The notes below the pieces were generated by a model that saw only the letters and a list, made by a program, of their open reading frames with translations, searched no databases and was not told the origin of the DNA. Made by a program: the position numbers and the translations under genes. A DNA stretch of 64,000 bases from Synechococcus sp. RS9916 (lineage in GTDB: Bacteria; Cyanobacteriota; Cyanobacteriia; PCC-6307; Cyanobiaceae): positions 647,216 through 711,215 of the forward strand of contig NZ_DS022299.1 in NCBI RefSeq assembly GCF_000153825.1, read 5' to 3'. Shown here in pieces: positions 36,983-46,345 of the stretch (its first letter is position 1; every line of letters begins with the position of its first letter).

Positions 36983-37898
36983 GCCCAACTACTGGTCGCT
37001 GCTTGGCCTGGATCCCGACAGCGACGCTGAAGCACTGAAGCGCGCCTTCCGCCGGGAGGCGCGTCGCTGGCACCCCGATCTCAACGGCAACGATCGCCAA
37101 GCGGAGGAACGGTTCAAATTGGTCAATGAGGCCTACGCGGTGCTCAGTGACCCGAAGCGTCGTCGCGTCTGGGAAGGCCGGGAGCAACCAGGCACCACCA
37201 ACGTTGATCCTTTCGCCAGCGGTTTCCCTTCTTTCGAGGATTATCTCGATGTGGTGCTTGGGGACGGGCCTCGTCGTCGTCCCCGTGCGGAATCGCCGGA
37301 GTCGATCGACGCCCACGATCCAGGCTTTGAAACAGACGATGCCCCTGGCTCACGCTGGCCCGCCACAGCGGCTCCACCCCCTCCACCGCCAGTCCAGGCG
37401 GCCCAAAGTCTGGAGACTGACGTCTTGTTGACACCAGATCAGGCCCTGCACGGCACGGCGGTGGAGCTTGAGTTGTCGGATGGAACTGTTGTTGAGGTGC
37501 AAACACCCCCGCTTGCCGGTGACGGATGGAGACTGCGGTTGGCAGGCGTCACGCCTGGCGGAGGGGACCATTTCCTCCAGTTGAAGGTTCAGACGGATGA
37601 AGGCCTTCGCATTGATGGATTGCGCGTTCTCTACCGGCTTGAGCTCTTGCCGGCTGATGCCGCTCTTGGTTGTGCTGTGGATGTTCCGACCCTGATGGGC
37701 CCCGTCACGCTCCAAGTTCCTCCAGGGTCATCCAGTGGTCGTTTGCTGCGACTGCGTGGTCGTGGGCTGGAAGCGGATGATCGCCGTGGCGATCAGCTTG
37801 TGGAGATTGTGGTGGTGATTCCTGCCGCGTTGAGTGATGCCGAGCGGGCTCTGTATCGCCGGCTTCAAGAACTAGCGCTTGAGTCCTCAGAGAGCTGA
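36966..37898 (+). CDS. dnaJ: J-domain co-chaperone (DnaJ, no zinc finger)
   Basis: 310 aa. The J domain occupies about residues 8-72 with the HPD tripeptide in RRWHPDLNG. A Pro-rich linker follows, then a C-terminal peptide-binding domain (about 145-300). The Cys-rich zinc finger is absent, so it is type B/CbpA-like. Its start overlaps the end of dnaK by 17 nt, so the two are translated together and probably work as a pair. ATG 36966. Confidence 0.92.
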   Translation: MTSTAEPNYWSLLGLDPDSDAEALKRAFRREARRWHPDLNGNDRQAEERFKLVNEAYAVLSDPKRRRVWEGREQPGTTNVDPFASGFPSFEDYLDVVLGDGPRRRPRAESPESIDAHDPGFETDDAPGSRWPATAAPPPPPPVQAAQSLETDVLLTPDQALHGTAVELELSDGTVVEVQTPPLAGDGWRLRLAGVTPGGGDHFLQLKVQTDEGLRIDGLRVLYRLELLPADAALGCAVDVPTLMGPVTLQVPPGSSSGRLLRLRGRGLEADDRRGDQLVEIVVVIPAALSDAERALYRRLQELALESSES

Positions 37899-37942
37899 AC
37901 CCCCGGCTTCAGTGACAAACTGGGCCTGCGACTTAGGCACGG

Positions 37943-38344
37943 ATGCTGGTTCACGTTCTTCTCTACGACGCCGGACAAGACAGTGAAGGCATTCACTCCC
38001 TTGAGCTCTCCGGCTCCACCGTGGTGCTGATGTTCGAGAACCCTGACGACGCGGAGCGCTATGCGGGTTTACTGGAGGCGCAAGACTTCCCAGTTCCTTC
38101 GATCGAGGCGCTGGACCGAGAGGAAATCGAGATTTTCTGCCGGCAGGCGGGCTACGAAGCGCGGTTGGTGGAGTCAGGATTTGTGCCCAAGACCGACGAA
38201 GAACGTTTGTTGTTAGCCCCCCCTTCCGCCAACAGGGATGTGACCAATTGGCATGAGGAGTCTGAAAGCAGTGCGACCCCTGACGTTCCCGACTCCAATG
38301 AACAGCTGGATGCGATTCGCCGCCAGCTTGAAGGACTGCTCTGA
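37943..38344 (+). CDS. DUF3110 family protein
   Basis: 133 aa. The N-terminal HVLLYDAGQDSEGIHSLEL and the VVLMFENPDDAERYAGLLEAQDFP segment define the cyanobacterial/plastid DUF3110 domain (about residues 1-80, ferredoxin-fold-like). An acidic disordered tail follows. Function unknown. It lies 44 bp after dnaJ and 6 bp before murQ, so it is in a likely operon with both. Confidence 0.85.
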   Translation: MLVHVLLYDAGQDSEGIHSLELSGSTVVLMFENPDDAERYAGLLEAQDFPVPSIEALDREEIEIFCRQAGYEARLVESGFVPKTDEERLLLAPPSANRDVTNWHEESESSATPDVPDSNEQLDAIRRQLEGLL

Positions 38345-38350
38345 CCGGCC

Positions 38351-39310
38351 ATGAGCAGATCGTTGTCCCCCAAGCCAGTGGTTGACGCGTCAGACGATCG
38401 CGGTCACTTGCTCACCGAGCAGTCCAACCCCCGCAGTCGTCAACTCGACACCCTGCCCGTCGCTGATCTTGTCGATTTATTCATCAGCGAAGACGTCAAA
38501 CCGCAACAGGCTGTGGCAGCAGCGTCGGAGTCCATTGCCCAGGCCGTTGAAGGAATTGCCATCCGCCTTGCTGCCGGTGGACGTTTGTTCTATGTCGGTG
38601 CCGGTACATCGGGGCGGCTCGGCGTACTGGATGCTGCGGAATGTCCTCCGACCTTCTGCAGTCCTCCTGAGCTGGTGCAAGGGGTTTTGGCTGGAGGGGC
38701 ACCTGCCTTGTTGCGCAGTTCCGAAGGGCTGGAAGACCTCCGAGACGCAGGGGCCGATGAGTTGCGGAGTCGTGGTCTGTGCGAGGGGGACTGCGTGGTG
38801 GGCATCGCGGCTGGAGGGACAACGCCTTTCGTGCACGGAGCCTTGGATTACGCCCTCAGCACTGGAGCCTTGGCCATTGCCATGGCGTGTGTGCCTGCCG
38901 ATCAGGCAGCCATGCCATGCACGATCGATATCCGCCTGCTCACGGGTCCTGAATTGCTCACCGGCTCCACGCGGCTGAAAGCGGGAACGGCCACAAAGAT
39001 GGCCCTCAACGTGATCTCCACCTCCGTGATGGTGCGTCTCGGCAAGGTCTACGGAAACCGGATGGTGGATGTGGCTGCCACCAACAGCAAACTGGTGGAC
39101 CGTTCCCTACGGATCCTGCGTGACCTCGCTGATGTCCCCCGGGAGCAGGGGATGGACTTGCTGCGTCAATCGGAGGGGTCGGTGAAGTTGGCCCTGCTCA
39201 TGGCAGCCGCTGATCTCGATGCAGAACAGGCCAGGACGGTGCTCAATGAGCACCATCAACAGTTGCGTCCTGCCCTAGCCCACTGCGGAGCCGCCCTCAG
39301 GACGGCTTGA
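38351..39310 (+). CDS. murQ: N-acetylmuramic acid 6-phosphate etherase
   Basis: 319 aa SIS-domain lyase that splits MurNAc-6-P to GlcNAc-6-P and lactate during peptidoglycan recycling. YVGAGTSGRLGVLDAAECPPTF (GAGTSGRLG then DAAECPP) is the MurQ active-site signature; GIAAGGTTPF and the AGTATKMALNVIST motif follow. ATG 38351, 6 bp after DUF3110. The 3' end overlaps the convergent mtnP by 14 nt. Confidence 0.95.
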   Translation: MSRSLSPKPVVDASDDRGHLLTEQSNPRSRQLDTLPVADLVDLFISEDVKPQQAVAAASESIAQAVEGIAIRLAAGGRLFYVGAGTSGRLGVLDAAECPPTFCSPPELVQGVLAGGAPALLRSSEGLEDLRDAGADELRSRGLCEGDCVVGIAAGGTTPFVHGALDYALSTGALAIAMACVPADQAAMPCTIDIRLLTGPELLTGSTRLKAGTATKMALNVISTSVMVRLGKVYGNRMVDVAATNSKLVDRSLRILRDLADVPREQGMDLLRQSEGSVKLALLMAAADLDAEQARTVLNEHHQQLRPALAHCGAALRTA

Positions 39311-40214
39311 ATTCACCCCAGTAAGGGCTGGTGAACAGGTCGAGGGCCTCGCGAGTTTCTCCTGGCACGGCTTCAGGTCGCGTCATCAGCGCATCGGCAA
39401 GGGCGTTGTGGGCGCTTGATTGCGGGCGCTTCTCGGTGAACGCTTCCATCACCCCTTGAAGAATCGGACCGGTGGCCGTGGCATTGGCCTGAAGGTTGGC
39501 AATCACCATGTCCACGCTCACGGCATCGTGGTCGGTGTGCCAGCAGTCGTAATCCGTGACCATGCTCAGAGAGGCATAGGCGATCTCCGCCTCACGGGCC
39601 AGCCGTGCTTCGGTGTGGTTGGTCATTCCAATCACGTCACACCCCCAGCTGCGGTAAAGCTCACTCTCGGCGCGGGTTGAGAAGGCGGGGCCCTCCATGC
39701 AGAGGTAGGTCCCACCACGATGAAGCGTCTGACCCTTCGGCATGGCCCGTTCTGCAGCATCCGCCAGCAGCGAGCTGAGGTGGGAACAGAAGGGATCGGC
39801 CAGGCTCACATGGGCAACGCAACCCTTGCCGAAGAAGCTCGCGGGCCGTTGCATCGTGCGGTCGATGAACTGTTCAGGCACCACCATGTCTCTCGGTTTG
39901 AGGTGCTCCTGAAGGGAGCCGACGGCGGAGACCGAGATCAGCCAGCGCACTCCAAGGGAGCGCATGGCCCAGAGATTGGCGCGGTAAGGAACTTCGCTGG
40001 GGAGCAGGTGATGGTGCCGGCCGTGACGCGCCAGAAACACCACATCAACACCGTGCAGGCGTCCGATGCGAAACGCATCGGAGGGAGTTCCAAATGGCGT
40101 CTTGACCTCGACCTCCGTCACATCGGTGAGCCCTTCGATGGCGTAGAGGCCACTGCCACCAATCACGCCAACGCGGGCCTGCTGCAGCTTGTCCTGATTG
40201 GCGTCGTTGGGCAT
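39297..40214 (-). CDS. mtnP: S-methyl-5'-thioadenosine phosphorylase
   Basis: 305 aa trimeric phosphorylase of the PNP/MTAP family that releases adenine and 5-methylthioribose-1-P from MTA, the by-product of polyamine synthesis. The N-terminal GVIGGSGLYAIEGL phosphate loop, the YLCMEGPAFSTRAES motif and the GMTNHTEARLAREAEI motif are present. ATG 40214 (MPNDANQDK). It is divergent from the cyclophilin gene. Confidence 0.93.
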   Translation of the reverse strand: MPNDANQDKLQQARVGVIGGSGLYAIEGLTDVTEVEVKTPFGTPSDAFRIGRLHGVDVVFLARHGRHHHLLPSEVPYRANLWAMRSLGVRWLISVSAVGSLQEHLKPRDMVVPEQFIDRTMQRPASFFGKGCVAHVSLADPFCSHLSSLLADAAERAMPKGQTLHRGGTYLCMEGPAFSTRAESELYRSWGCDVIGMTNHTEARLAREAEIAYASLSMVTDYDCWHTDHDAVSVDMVIANLQANATATGPILQGVMEAFTEKRPQSSAHNALADALMTRPEAVPGETREALDLFTSPYWGEFKPS

Positions 40215-40277
40215 GGCGTCGACGGAAGGTCAGACCATCCTGCATCTGCGTAGCATGGTGGTTTGATTGGCAGCGCT

Positions 40278-40718
40278 TTGACGACTGTTCTGATGGAGAC
40301 CGACGCCGGTCAGATCCGGCTCGAGATGTTCGAAACCGACGCTCCGAACACCGTGGCAAACTTCGTCAAGCTGGCCAAAGAGGGCTTCTACGACGGCCTG
40401 GCGTTCCACCGTGTGATTCCTGGCTTCATGGCACAGGGCGGTTGCCCCAATTCCCGTGAAGGCGCCCGTGGCATGGCGGGAACCGGTGGCCCTGGCTACA
40501 CGATCAACTGCGAGATCAACAGCCGGAAGCACGCTCCTGGTGTGCTGTCGATGGCCCATGCCGGCAAGAACACCGGCGGAAGCCAGTTTTTCATCGTGCA
40601 TGAAGCCCAGCCTCACCTTGATGGCGTTCACACCGTGTTCGGTCAGACCGGTGACATGGATGTGGTGCTGGCCCTGAAAAACGGCTCACGCATCAACAAG
40701 GTGACGGTTCAGGACTGA
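40278..40718 (+). CDS. ppiB: Cyclophilin-type peptidyl-prolyl isomerase
   Basis: About 146 aa single-domain cyclophilin. The catalytic [13 protein letters not shown] motif and the [15 protein letters not shown] substrate-pocket segment are intact. No signal peptide, so cytosolic. The start is uncertain: TTG 40278 gives [16 protein letters not shown] 40293 shortens it by five residues, and TTG 40263 lengthens it. Confidence 0.93.
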   Translation: MTTVLMETDAGQIRLEMFETDAPNTVANFVKLAKEGFYDGLAFHRVIPGFMAQGGCPNSREGARGMAGTGGPGYTINCEINSRKHAPGVLSMAHAGKNTGGSQFFIVHEAQPHLDGVHTVFGQTGDMDVVLALKNGSRINKVTVQD

Positions 40719-40732
40719 CCCTGAGTCACCGA

Positions 40733-42436
40733 TTAGCTCCATTGCACAAGGGTCGGTTCTTGCAACCGGCCCTGTACTCCAATCAGCCCCGTCCTTAATT
40801 GATCCAAAGGCTCCTCAACCCGCTCCAGGGTTTGTGAGGGGTGATTGAGTTGATCCACCGACGCAGCCGAGTAAAACCCCAGCCGTCGCGTTTCAGGCCA
40901 AGACGCCATCACCTCGAGCAGCGACTGCAGTCGGGTCGCAAACGAGGCTCCAGCCTGATTGTCCAGCGCGTTGTCGATCTGCCAGGCCACTTGGGGGCGT
41001 TCCCACAGGGCGAGAAGCCGGGGAGACGACGTTGGGGTGAGCACGAGGTTCAGGCTCTGGGCGTCCTGTTCACAGCGGGCCCGAATTTGGGGCAAGAGAT
41101 CCAAGTCACCGTCCCAGCTCACCACGGTTGTGCTGATGGAGGGGTGTCCTCCACGGTTCGAGGGGGAGTTGCCTGCTTCTGCGGAGGCTTCCCCTGCCTG
41201 AAACAGGTGGCCCAATTTGTCCCGTTTGGCAGCCAGGTAATCGGCGTTGTGGTCGCCGGGATGAATGATCAGGGGCACGCGATCCACGACTTCCAATCCA
41301 TACCCGCCAAGACCAGCAATTTTGCGTGGGTTGTTGGTGAGCAGCCGTAGGCGGTGAATCCCGAGATCGCTGAGGATCTGAGCGCCAACGCCGTAATTGC
41401 GTAAATCAGCAGGGAAACCGAGCTTCTCGTTGGCTTCGACGGTGTCGAGGCCTCCGTCTTGAAGGCTGTAGGCCTTGAGTTTGTTGATCAGACCAATGCC
41501 ACGGCCCTCTTGGCGGAGATACACCACAACCCCCTCGCCTTCCGCCTCGATCTGGCGCAAGGCGGCTTCGAGCTGGGGTCGACAGTCACAGCGCAGGGAA
41601 CCGAAAGCATCACCTGTGAGGCATTCCGAATGCATGCGCACCAACACTGGCTCGCTCAGCTGGGCTGGGTCACCTTTGACGATGGCCACATGCTCGCTGC
41701 CGTCTAACGCGTTGCGATAACCAATCGCTTTGAAATCGCCGAAGGCGCTGGGCAATGAAGCGTGAGCTTGACGCACCACAAACCGTTCGTTGTCGAGTCG
41801 GTAGCGGATCAGGTCAGCAATGCTGATCAGGCGGAGATTCCATTGATCGGCGTAGTCCCGCAATTGCGGAAGACGGGCCATGGAACCGTCTTGGTTCTGG
41901 ATCTCACAGATCACACCGGCAGGAATCAGACCAGACAGTGCTGAGAGATCAATCGCAGCTTCGGTGTGACCCGCTCTTTTCAGGACACCACCTTGTCGGG
42001 CTCGCAGCGGAAAAATGTGCCCAGGTCGGCGCAAATCAGACGGACGGGCATCCGCTTGCAAAGCGACCTGAATGGTGCGGGAACGATCTTCGGCGGAAAT
42101 TCCGGTTGAGACGCCATGTTCGGGTCCGGCGTCGATGCTCACCGTGAAGGCGGTTTGATTGGCATCCGTGTTGCGATCCACCATCAGAGGCAGATCGAGA
42201 GCGTCGAGCTGCTTCCCCTCCATGGCCAGACAGATCAAGCCCCGGGCGTGGGTGGCCATGAAGTTGATCTGATCGGGGGTGGCGTATTGAGCCGCGCAGA
42301 TCAGATCCCCTTCATTCTCGCGACTTTCGTCGTCCACAACGACAACGCATTCGCCGTTGCGGATGGCGGCGAGGGCGTCGGGAATCGAATCGAAGCGAAT
42401 GTTGGAGGTCGTGTCAGCGGCGGAAGGCGTGCTCAG
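40733..42436 (-). CDS. ribBA: Bifunctional riboflavin protein RibBA, start codon unclear
   Basis: DHBP synthase (N) plus GTP cyclohydrolase II (C), two entry enzymes of riboflavin synthesis. Visible: [10 protein letters not shown] metal site, [11 protein letters not shown] and HTEA in Rib[15 protein letters not shown] zinc site and RQEGRGIG in RibA. About 140 further C-terminal residues match nothing I know. The first conventional start (GTG 42337) would cut off the conserved [19 protein letters not shown] strand/helix, so translation must begin further up. In frame I find only CTG 42436 or ATT/ATC. An ATG leader at 42476 is one base out of frame. Coordinates use CTG 42436 (567 aa). Confidence 0.85.
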   Translation of the reverse strand: MSTPSAADTTSNIRFDSIPDALAAIRNGECVVVVDDESRENEGDLICAAQYATPDQINFMATHARGLICLAMEGKQLDALDLPLMVDRNTDANQTAFTVSIDAGPEHGVSTGISAEDRSRTIQVALQADARPSDLRRPGHIFPLRARQGGVLKRAGHTEAAIDLSALSGLIPAGVICEIQNQDGSMARLPQLRDYADQWNLRLISIADLIRYRLDNERFVVRQAHASLPSAFGDFKAIGYRNALDGSEHVAIVKGDPAQLSEPVLVRMHSECLTGDAFGSLRCDCRPQLEAALRQIEAEGEGVVVYLRQEGRGIGLINKLKAYSLQDGGLDTVEANEKLGFPADLRNYGVGAQILSDLGIHRLRLLTNNPRKIAGLGGYGLEVVDRVPLIIHPGDHNADYLAAKRDKLGHLFQAGEASAEAGNSPSNRGGHPSISTTVVSWDGDLDLLPQIRARCEQDAQSLNLVLTPTSSPRLLALWERPQVAWQIDNALDNQAGASFATRLQSLLEVMASWPETRRLGFYSAASVDQLNHPSQTLERVEEPLDQLRTGLIGVQGRLQEPTLVQWS

Positions 42437-42476
42437 GGGTCTTCAGAGGCCAACGTTCTGCATTCATTATCGACAT
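42414..42476 (-). other. 20-codon ATG leader frame, possibly the true N terminus of RibBA after a frameshift
   Basis: ATG 42476 opens [20 protein letters not shown] and stops at 42414, overlapping the RibBA frame. Removing one C from the CCCC run at 42437-42440 would fuse this leader in frame to RibBA. It may be an upstream ORF, a real mutation, or a sequence error. Confidence 0.4.
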
Positions 42477-42507
42477 CGGTACGATCAGCCCAAGCTTTTA
42501 AGCACGC

Positions 42508-43614
42508 ATGCAGTCCACCCCAACGGCTCAGGCTCCGATTTCCACCGCTGGGCTGGTCGGACGCGTCGCTGTGGTGGGTGCGTCCGGGTATGGGGGCCTA
42601 CAGACCCTGAGGCTGCTGCAACGGCATCCACAATTCGCCATCACCTTTCTGGGTGGTGAGCGCAGTGCCGGCAAGCATTGGAGCGAAATCTGTTCGTTCC
42701 TGCCCCTTCTGGATGATCCCGTTGTTGAAACTCCGGATCCAGCACGCATCGCTGAGACGGCTGACTTTGCTGTGCTGAGCCTCCCCAACGGACTTGCCAG
42801 TGATTTGGTCCCTGACCTGCTTGAACGGGGAGTTCGGGTGGTGGATCTGTCGGCTGACTACCGCTATCGCTCCCTCGAGGAGTGGTCTCAGGTGTATGTG
42901 CAAGAGGCCCAAAAGCATCAGCGAACTGACGTCCAGCTCTGTCAGGACGCCGTTTATGGATTGCCCGAATGGTTTGGTCCAGAGATCGCCCAAGCCCGTT
43001 TGGTGGCCGCTCCGGGCTGTTTCCCCACCACCAGCCTGCTGCCCCTACTGCCCTTTCTGAAGCAAGGCCTGATCGAAACCGATGGCTTGATTATTGATGC
43101 CAAAACTGGCACCTCGGGTGGAGGCAGGGCCGCGAAGGAGCATCTTCTATTGGCTGAAGCGTCGGAATCGATCACGCCGTATGGCGTTGTGGGCCACCGT
43201 CACACGTCGGAAATTGAACAGATCGCCAGTGCTGTAGCCGCATGTCCGATTCAGCTGCAGTTCACGCCCCACTTGGTGCCGATGGTGCGAGGTCTGCTCT
43301 CAACGGTGTATGCCCGTCTGCGGGATCCCGGTCTTACCGCCGACGACTGCACCACAGTGCTTGAGGCGGTCTACCGCCACCACCCCTGTGTGCGTGTGCT
43401 CCCCGTCGGCACTTATCCGGCGACGAAGTGGGCAAAGCACACGAATCAGGCTTTGCTGTCCGTGCAGGTCGACAGTCGCACAGGCCGATTGGTGTTGATG
43501 AGCGCCGTCGACAATCTGATGAAAGGTCAGGCCGGCCAGGGTGTGCAGTGCCTCAACCTGATGGCTGGTTTGCCCGCCACGACAGGACTACCCCTGGAGC
43601 CTTTCTATCCCTGA
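42508..43614 (+). CDS. argC: N-acetyl-gamma-glutamyl-phosphate reductase
   Basis: 368 aa, third step of arginine synthesis (NADPH-dependent). The nucleotide-binding VAVVGASGYGGLQTLRLL, the catalytic Cys in VAAPGCFPTTSLL, and the GTSGGGRAAKEH and HRHTSEIEQ motifs are present. ATG 42508 gives a 17-residue polar leader before the Rossmann fold; it could start slightly later. It is divergent from ribBA and overlaps the convergent purN by 10 nt. Confidence 0.95.
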   Translation: MQSTPTAQAPISTAGLVGRVAVVGASGYGGLQTLRLLQRHPQFAITFLGGERSAGKHWSEICSFLPLLDDPVVETPDPARIAETADFAVLSLPNGLASDLVPDLLERGVRVVDLSADYRYRSLEEWSQVYVQEAQKHQRTDVQLCQDAVYGLPEWFGPEIAQARLVAAPGCFPTTSLLPLLPFLKQGLIETDGLIIDAKTGTSGGGRAAKEHLLLAEASESITPYGVVGHRHTSEIEQIASAVAACPIQLQFTPHLVPMVRGLLSTVYARLRDPGLTADDCTTVLEAVYRHHPCVRVLPVGTYPATKWAKHTNQALLSVQVDSRTGRLVLMSAVDNLMKGQAGQGVQCLNLMAGLPATTGLPLEPFYP

Positions 43615-44249
43615 GCCTTCCAATCACGTCCTTTGAGGGCAACGGCCCAAGGCAGGATTCGATGTTCCTGTCGATGGATTCGCTCCGACAAGGACTGGTG
43701 ATCGTCGTTGTCCATCACCGGGACTGCCGCCTGAGCGATGACAGGTCCGGTGTCGACCTCTGCAGTGACGATATGGGCCGTACAGCCAGTGAGGCGAACG
43801 CCCGCCTTCAACGCCTGGCCGACGGCGTCCAAACCTCGAAAGCTGGGAAGTAAGGACGGATGAATGTTGATCAGTCGGCCCTGATAGGCCCCAATCAGCA
43901 CTGGGGTCACGATGCGCATCCACCCGGCCATCACCACACCCTCCACTTGCGCTGCTTCAAATGTGCTCACTAGGGCGCTGTCGAGATCTTCTCGATTGGT
44001 GTACTGGCGATGGTCATGAACGATGCAATCCACACCAAGCCGTTCCGCTCTCAGCTGGGCTCCGCAACCCGGATTGTTCACCACCAGCACCTCGATGGTT
44101 GCGTCAAGATGCTGCTGGGTGGCGGCGAACAGGGCTTCAAAGTTGCTGCCGCTGCCCGATGCCATCACGCCCAACCGCAGTGGCGTGGTGTAACGAGGCC
44201 AGTCACCCTGCGCCGGTGTCACCAGAGCATCAAGATCTTGACCAACCAT
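43605..44249 (-). CDS. purN: Phosphoribosylglycinamide formyltransferase
   Basis: 214 aa, 10-formyl-THF-dependent purine step (GAR to FGAR). RLGVMASGSGSNFEAL, the catalytic INIHPSLLPSFRG (Asn, His) and HIVTAEVDTGPVIAQ (Asp) are all present. ATG 44249 (MVGQDLDALVTP) gives a 25-residue leader; the frame upstream to 44318 is non-conserved and would overlap the divergent DUF1257 gene. Confidence 0.93.
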   Translation of the reverse strand: MVGQDLDALVTPAQGDWPRYTTPLRLGVMASGSGSNFEALFAATQQHLDATIEVLVVNNPGCGAQLRAERLGVDCIVHDHRQYTNREDLDSALVSTFEAAQVEGVVMAGWMRIVTPVLIGAYQGRLINIHPSLLPSFRGLDAVGQALKAGVRLTGCTAHIVTAEVDTGPVIAQAAVPVMDNDDHQSLSERIHRQEHRILPWAVALKGRDWKAQG

Positions 44250-44292
44250 GGGTTTCCTGTGGCTAGTGTTCGACAAAGCGGGCATTCCGACC

Positions 44293-44637
44293 ATGTCCCA
44301 TCTGTCCATCCTGCCCACTGCCCTGACTGATCTCGAGCGGCTTGCTTCGGTTTTGCTGTCTGAGGGCTATGCGATCGAGCATCACGGGATGCTCTCCGGT
44401 TTTGGAGGGGAGTCCCATCATTTTGACCTCAAGGCCACAAGCCCCTGTGGCGTCCACTTCGCCTGGAGACGTTCCCAGCAATCGAGCTCCCTCGAGTTGT
44501 TGGCCGATGTTGAGCGTCAAGGTGCTGCAGAGACCTATCAACCCAGGCTGCAGCGAATTGTCCGTCTCTACGCGCTGGCCAAGGCCCTAGACACCGTGTC
44601 CACAACGTCCTCTCTTCAGGGTGTTATCACCGTTTGA
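44293..44637 (+). CDS. DUF1257 / Ycf35-like protein
   Basis: 114 aa starting MSHLSILPTALTDLERLASVL, the typical DUF1257 opening, then a core containing HHFDLKATSPCGVHFAWRR. The family includes plastid-encoded Ycf35; its function is unknown. ATG 44293 is used; a longer frame begins inside purN. The last 17 nt overlap the start of the M61 peptidase gene, so the two may be coupled. Confidence 0.78.
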   Translation: MSHLSILPTALTDLERLASVLLSEGYAIEHHGMLSGFGGESHHFDLKATSPCGVHFAWRRSQQSSSLELLADVERQGAAETYQPRLQRIVRLYALAKALDTVSTTSSLQGVITV

Positions 44638-46345
44638 TGTGAAGGGTCAACACGACGTTCACTTGCGGTTGGATCTGCTCGATCCCGCCTCACAGACCAT
44701 TGGGGTGGAAATGGTCTGGACTCCTGAAACGCTTCGTCAGGTCTTTCAGATGCCGGTGTGGACCCCAGGGTCTTACACCGTCCGAGATCCATCGCAGCAT
44801 CTTTATGGATTAACCCTCCAGCAGGGAGAGTCACCCTTGTCCCCCAGGAGGTTGAGTCCTTCGCGCTGGGGCATTCAATTGTCGAGCTTGGAACCACTGC
44901 GGTTGCGCTATCAACTTGCAGCCCGCCAGCTCACAGTACGGACCAATTTTCTGGATCCTGAATTTGCTTCGTTGTGCCTATCGGCGGTGGCGATGCAGGT
45001 TGATGGCAAGCGATGGAGCCCCCATCACCTGGAACTGAAGCTGCCCGAGGGTTGGCAAGGTTTTGTGCCTTTGCCAGAAACGACCAATGGCTATTGCAGT
45101 CGAGACTTTGATCACCTGGTCGACAGCCCAGTCCACGCAGGTCCTCTTGAGCTCATCCCCTTCCAGGTGCGTGGATATCAGCACAGCTTGCTTCTGATTG
45201 GTTCGGCGCCTATGGGTTGGCCCGATTCATTGGCTGAGGATGTCGAAGCCGTGTGCACGGCGGCGGCTTCGCTGATGGACGACACTCCACCAGCGGAGGA
45301 CTGCTATCAGCTGGTGATTCAGTTGCTCGACAACGGCTACGGAGGTCTCGAGCATGACCATGGTGCAGTGCTTCAGTTTGCCTGGCCGAAGCTGGCCACG
45401 GCTGATGGCTATCACCAGCTTCTGCAACTCGTGGGCCATGAATATCTTCATCAGTGGAATGTGCGCAGACTGCGGCCCAAGGAGTACGTGCCCTACGACC
45501 ATGGCTTGCCAGTGGTCAGTGATGGCCTCTGGTTTGCTGAAGGCGTCACGAGCTACTTCGATCTGGCCCTTCCCCTATTGGCAGGTCGTTCAGACCGAAC
45601 GATGCTTCTGAAGGATTTGGGCAAAGATCTCGCCCATGTCTTGCTGAATCCAGGGCGCAAGGTTCAAAGCTTGGCTGACAGTTCGCGCGAGGCCTGGGTG
45701 CGCCTCTACAAATCCACACCTGCAGCAGCAGACACACAGATCAGTTATTACAGGCTCGGCACAGCACTGGCCTTTTGTCTGGATGTGGAGCTCAGGTTGG
45801 TGAACTCTTCACTCGCTCAGGTGCTTCGTAATCTTTGGGCGAGGTTTGGTCGTTGTGGACGGGGGTATGGCCGTGCTGATGTTCAGTCAGCTCTTAGGAA
45901 GTACAGCCCCGCCTTGGCAGATCGCTTGCCCGATTGGTTGGACCAGTGTGATTCCCTTCCGATCGAGCGTTGTGTTGAATTGATTGGTCTTGAGTTTGTG
46001 CCCATCAATGATCAGACGACCTGGTCGGGCCTGAACCTGGATCAAACTCCCTCAGGCATTGTGTTGAAACGGGTCAGGCATGGCAGTCCTGGCCATGACG
46101 CTGGACTGGTGGCAGGAGATGAAATCGTCGCTGTTCGTCAGCATCGGTTGCAGTGTTTGGAGCAGTGGCCCCTGCTGTTGAAAGGAGTCGATCCAATCAG
46201 CATTCATTACGCCAGACGGGGACGTTTGGAAGAAACCCGGTTGATTCCGACACCCCATGGGGTCAAAGACATGTCATTGGAGTGGAACCCCCAAGCCTCC
46301 CAGTCGATGCGGGCACTCCGTGACCAATGGTTCAAGATTCGCTAA
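44621..46345 (+). CDS. M61 family metallopeptidase with PDZ domain
   Basis: 574 aa. An N-terminal beta-rich domain (about 1-190) precedes the gluzincin core: the zinc motif HEYLHQWN and the downstream Glu in WFAEGVTSYFD. A C-terminal PDZ domain sits at about 485-545 (GIVLKRVRHGSPGHDAGL). M61 enzymes are glycyl-type aminopeptidases. No signal peptide is visible, so cytosolic. The start is GTG 44621 (MLSPFDVKGQHDVH) or a GTG six codons later. It overlaps the amidase gene by 19 nt. Confidence 0.9.
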   Translation: MLSPFDVKGQHDVHLRLDLLDPASQTIGVEMVWTPETLRQVFQMPVWTPGSYTVRDPSQHLYGLTLQQGESPLSPRRLSPSRWGIQLSSLEPLRLRYQLAARQLTVRTNFLDPEFASLCLSAVAMQVDGKRWSPHHLELKLPEGWQGFVPLPETTNGYCSRDFDHLVDSPVHAGPLELIPFQVRGYQHSLLLIGSAPMGWPDSLAEDVEAVCTAAASLMDDTPPAEDCYQLVIQLLDNGYGGLEHDHGAVLQFAWPKLATADGYHQLLQLVGHEYLHQWNVRRLRPKEYVPYDHGLPVVSDGLWFAEGVTSYFDLALPLLAGRSDRTMLLKDLGKDLAHVLLNPGRKVQSLADSSREAWVRLYKSTPAAADTQISYYRLGTALAFCLDVELRLVNSSLAQVLRNLWARFGRCGRGYGRADVQSALRKYSPALADRLPDWLDQCDSLPIERCVELIGLEFVPINDQTTWSGLNLDQTPSGIVLKRVRHGSPGHDAGLVAGDEIVAVRQHRLQCLEQWPLLLKGVDPISIHYARRGRLEETRLIPTPHGVKDMSLEWNPQASQSMRALRDQWFKIR

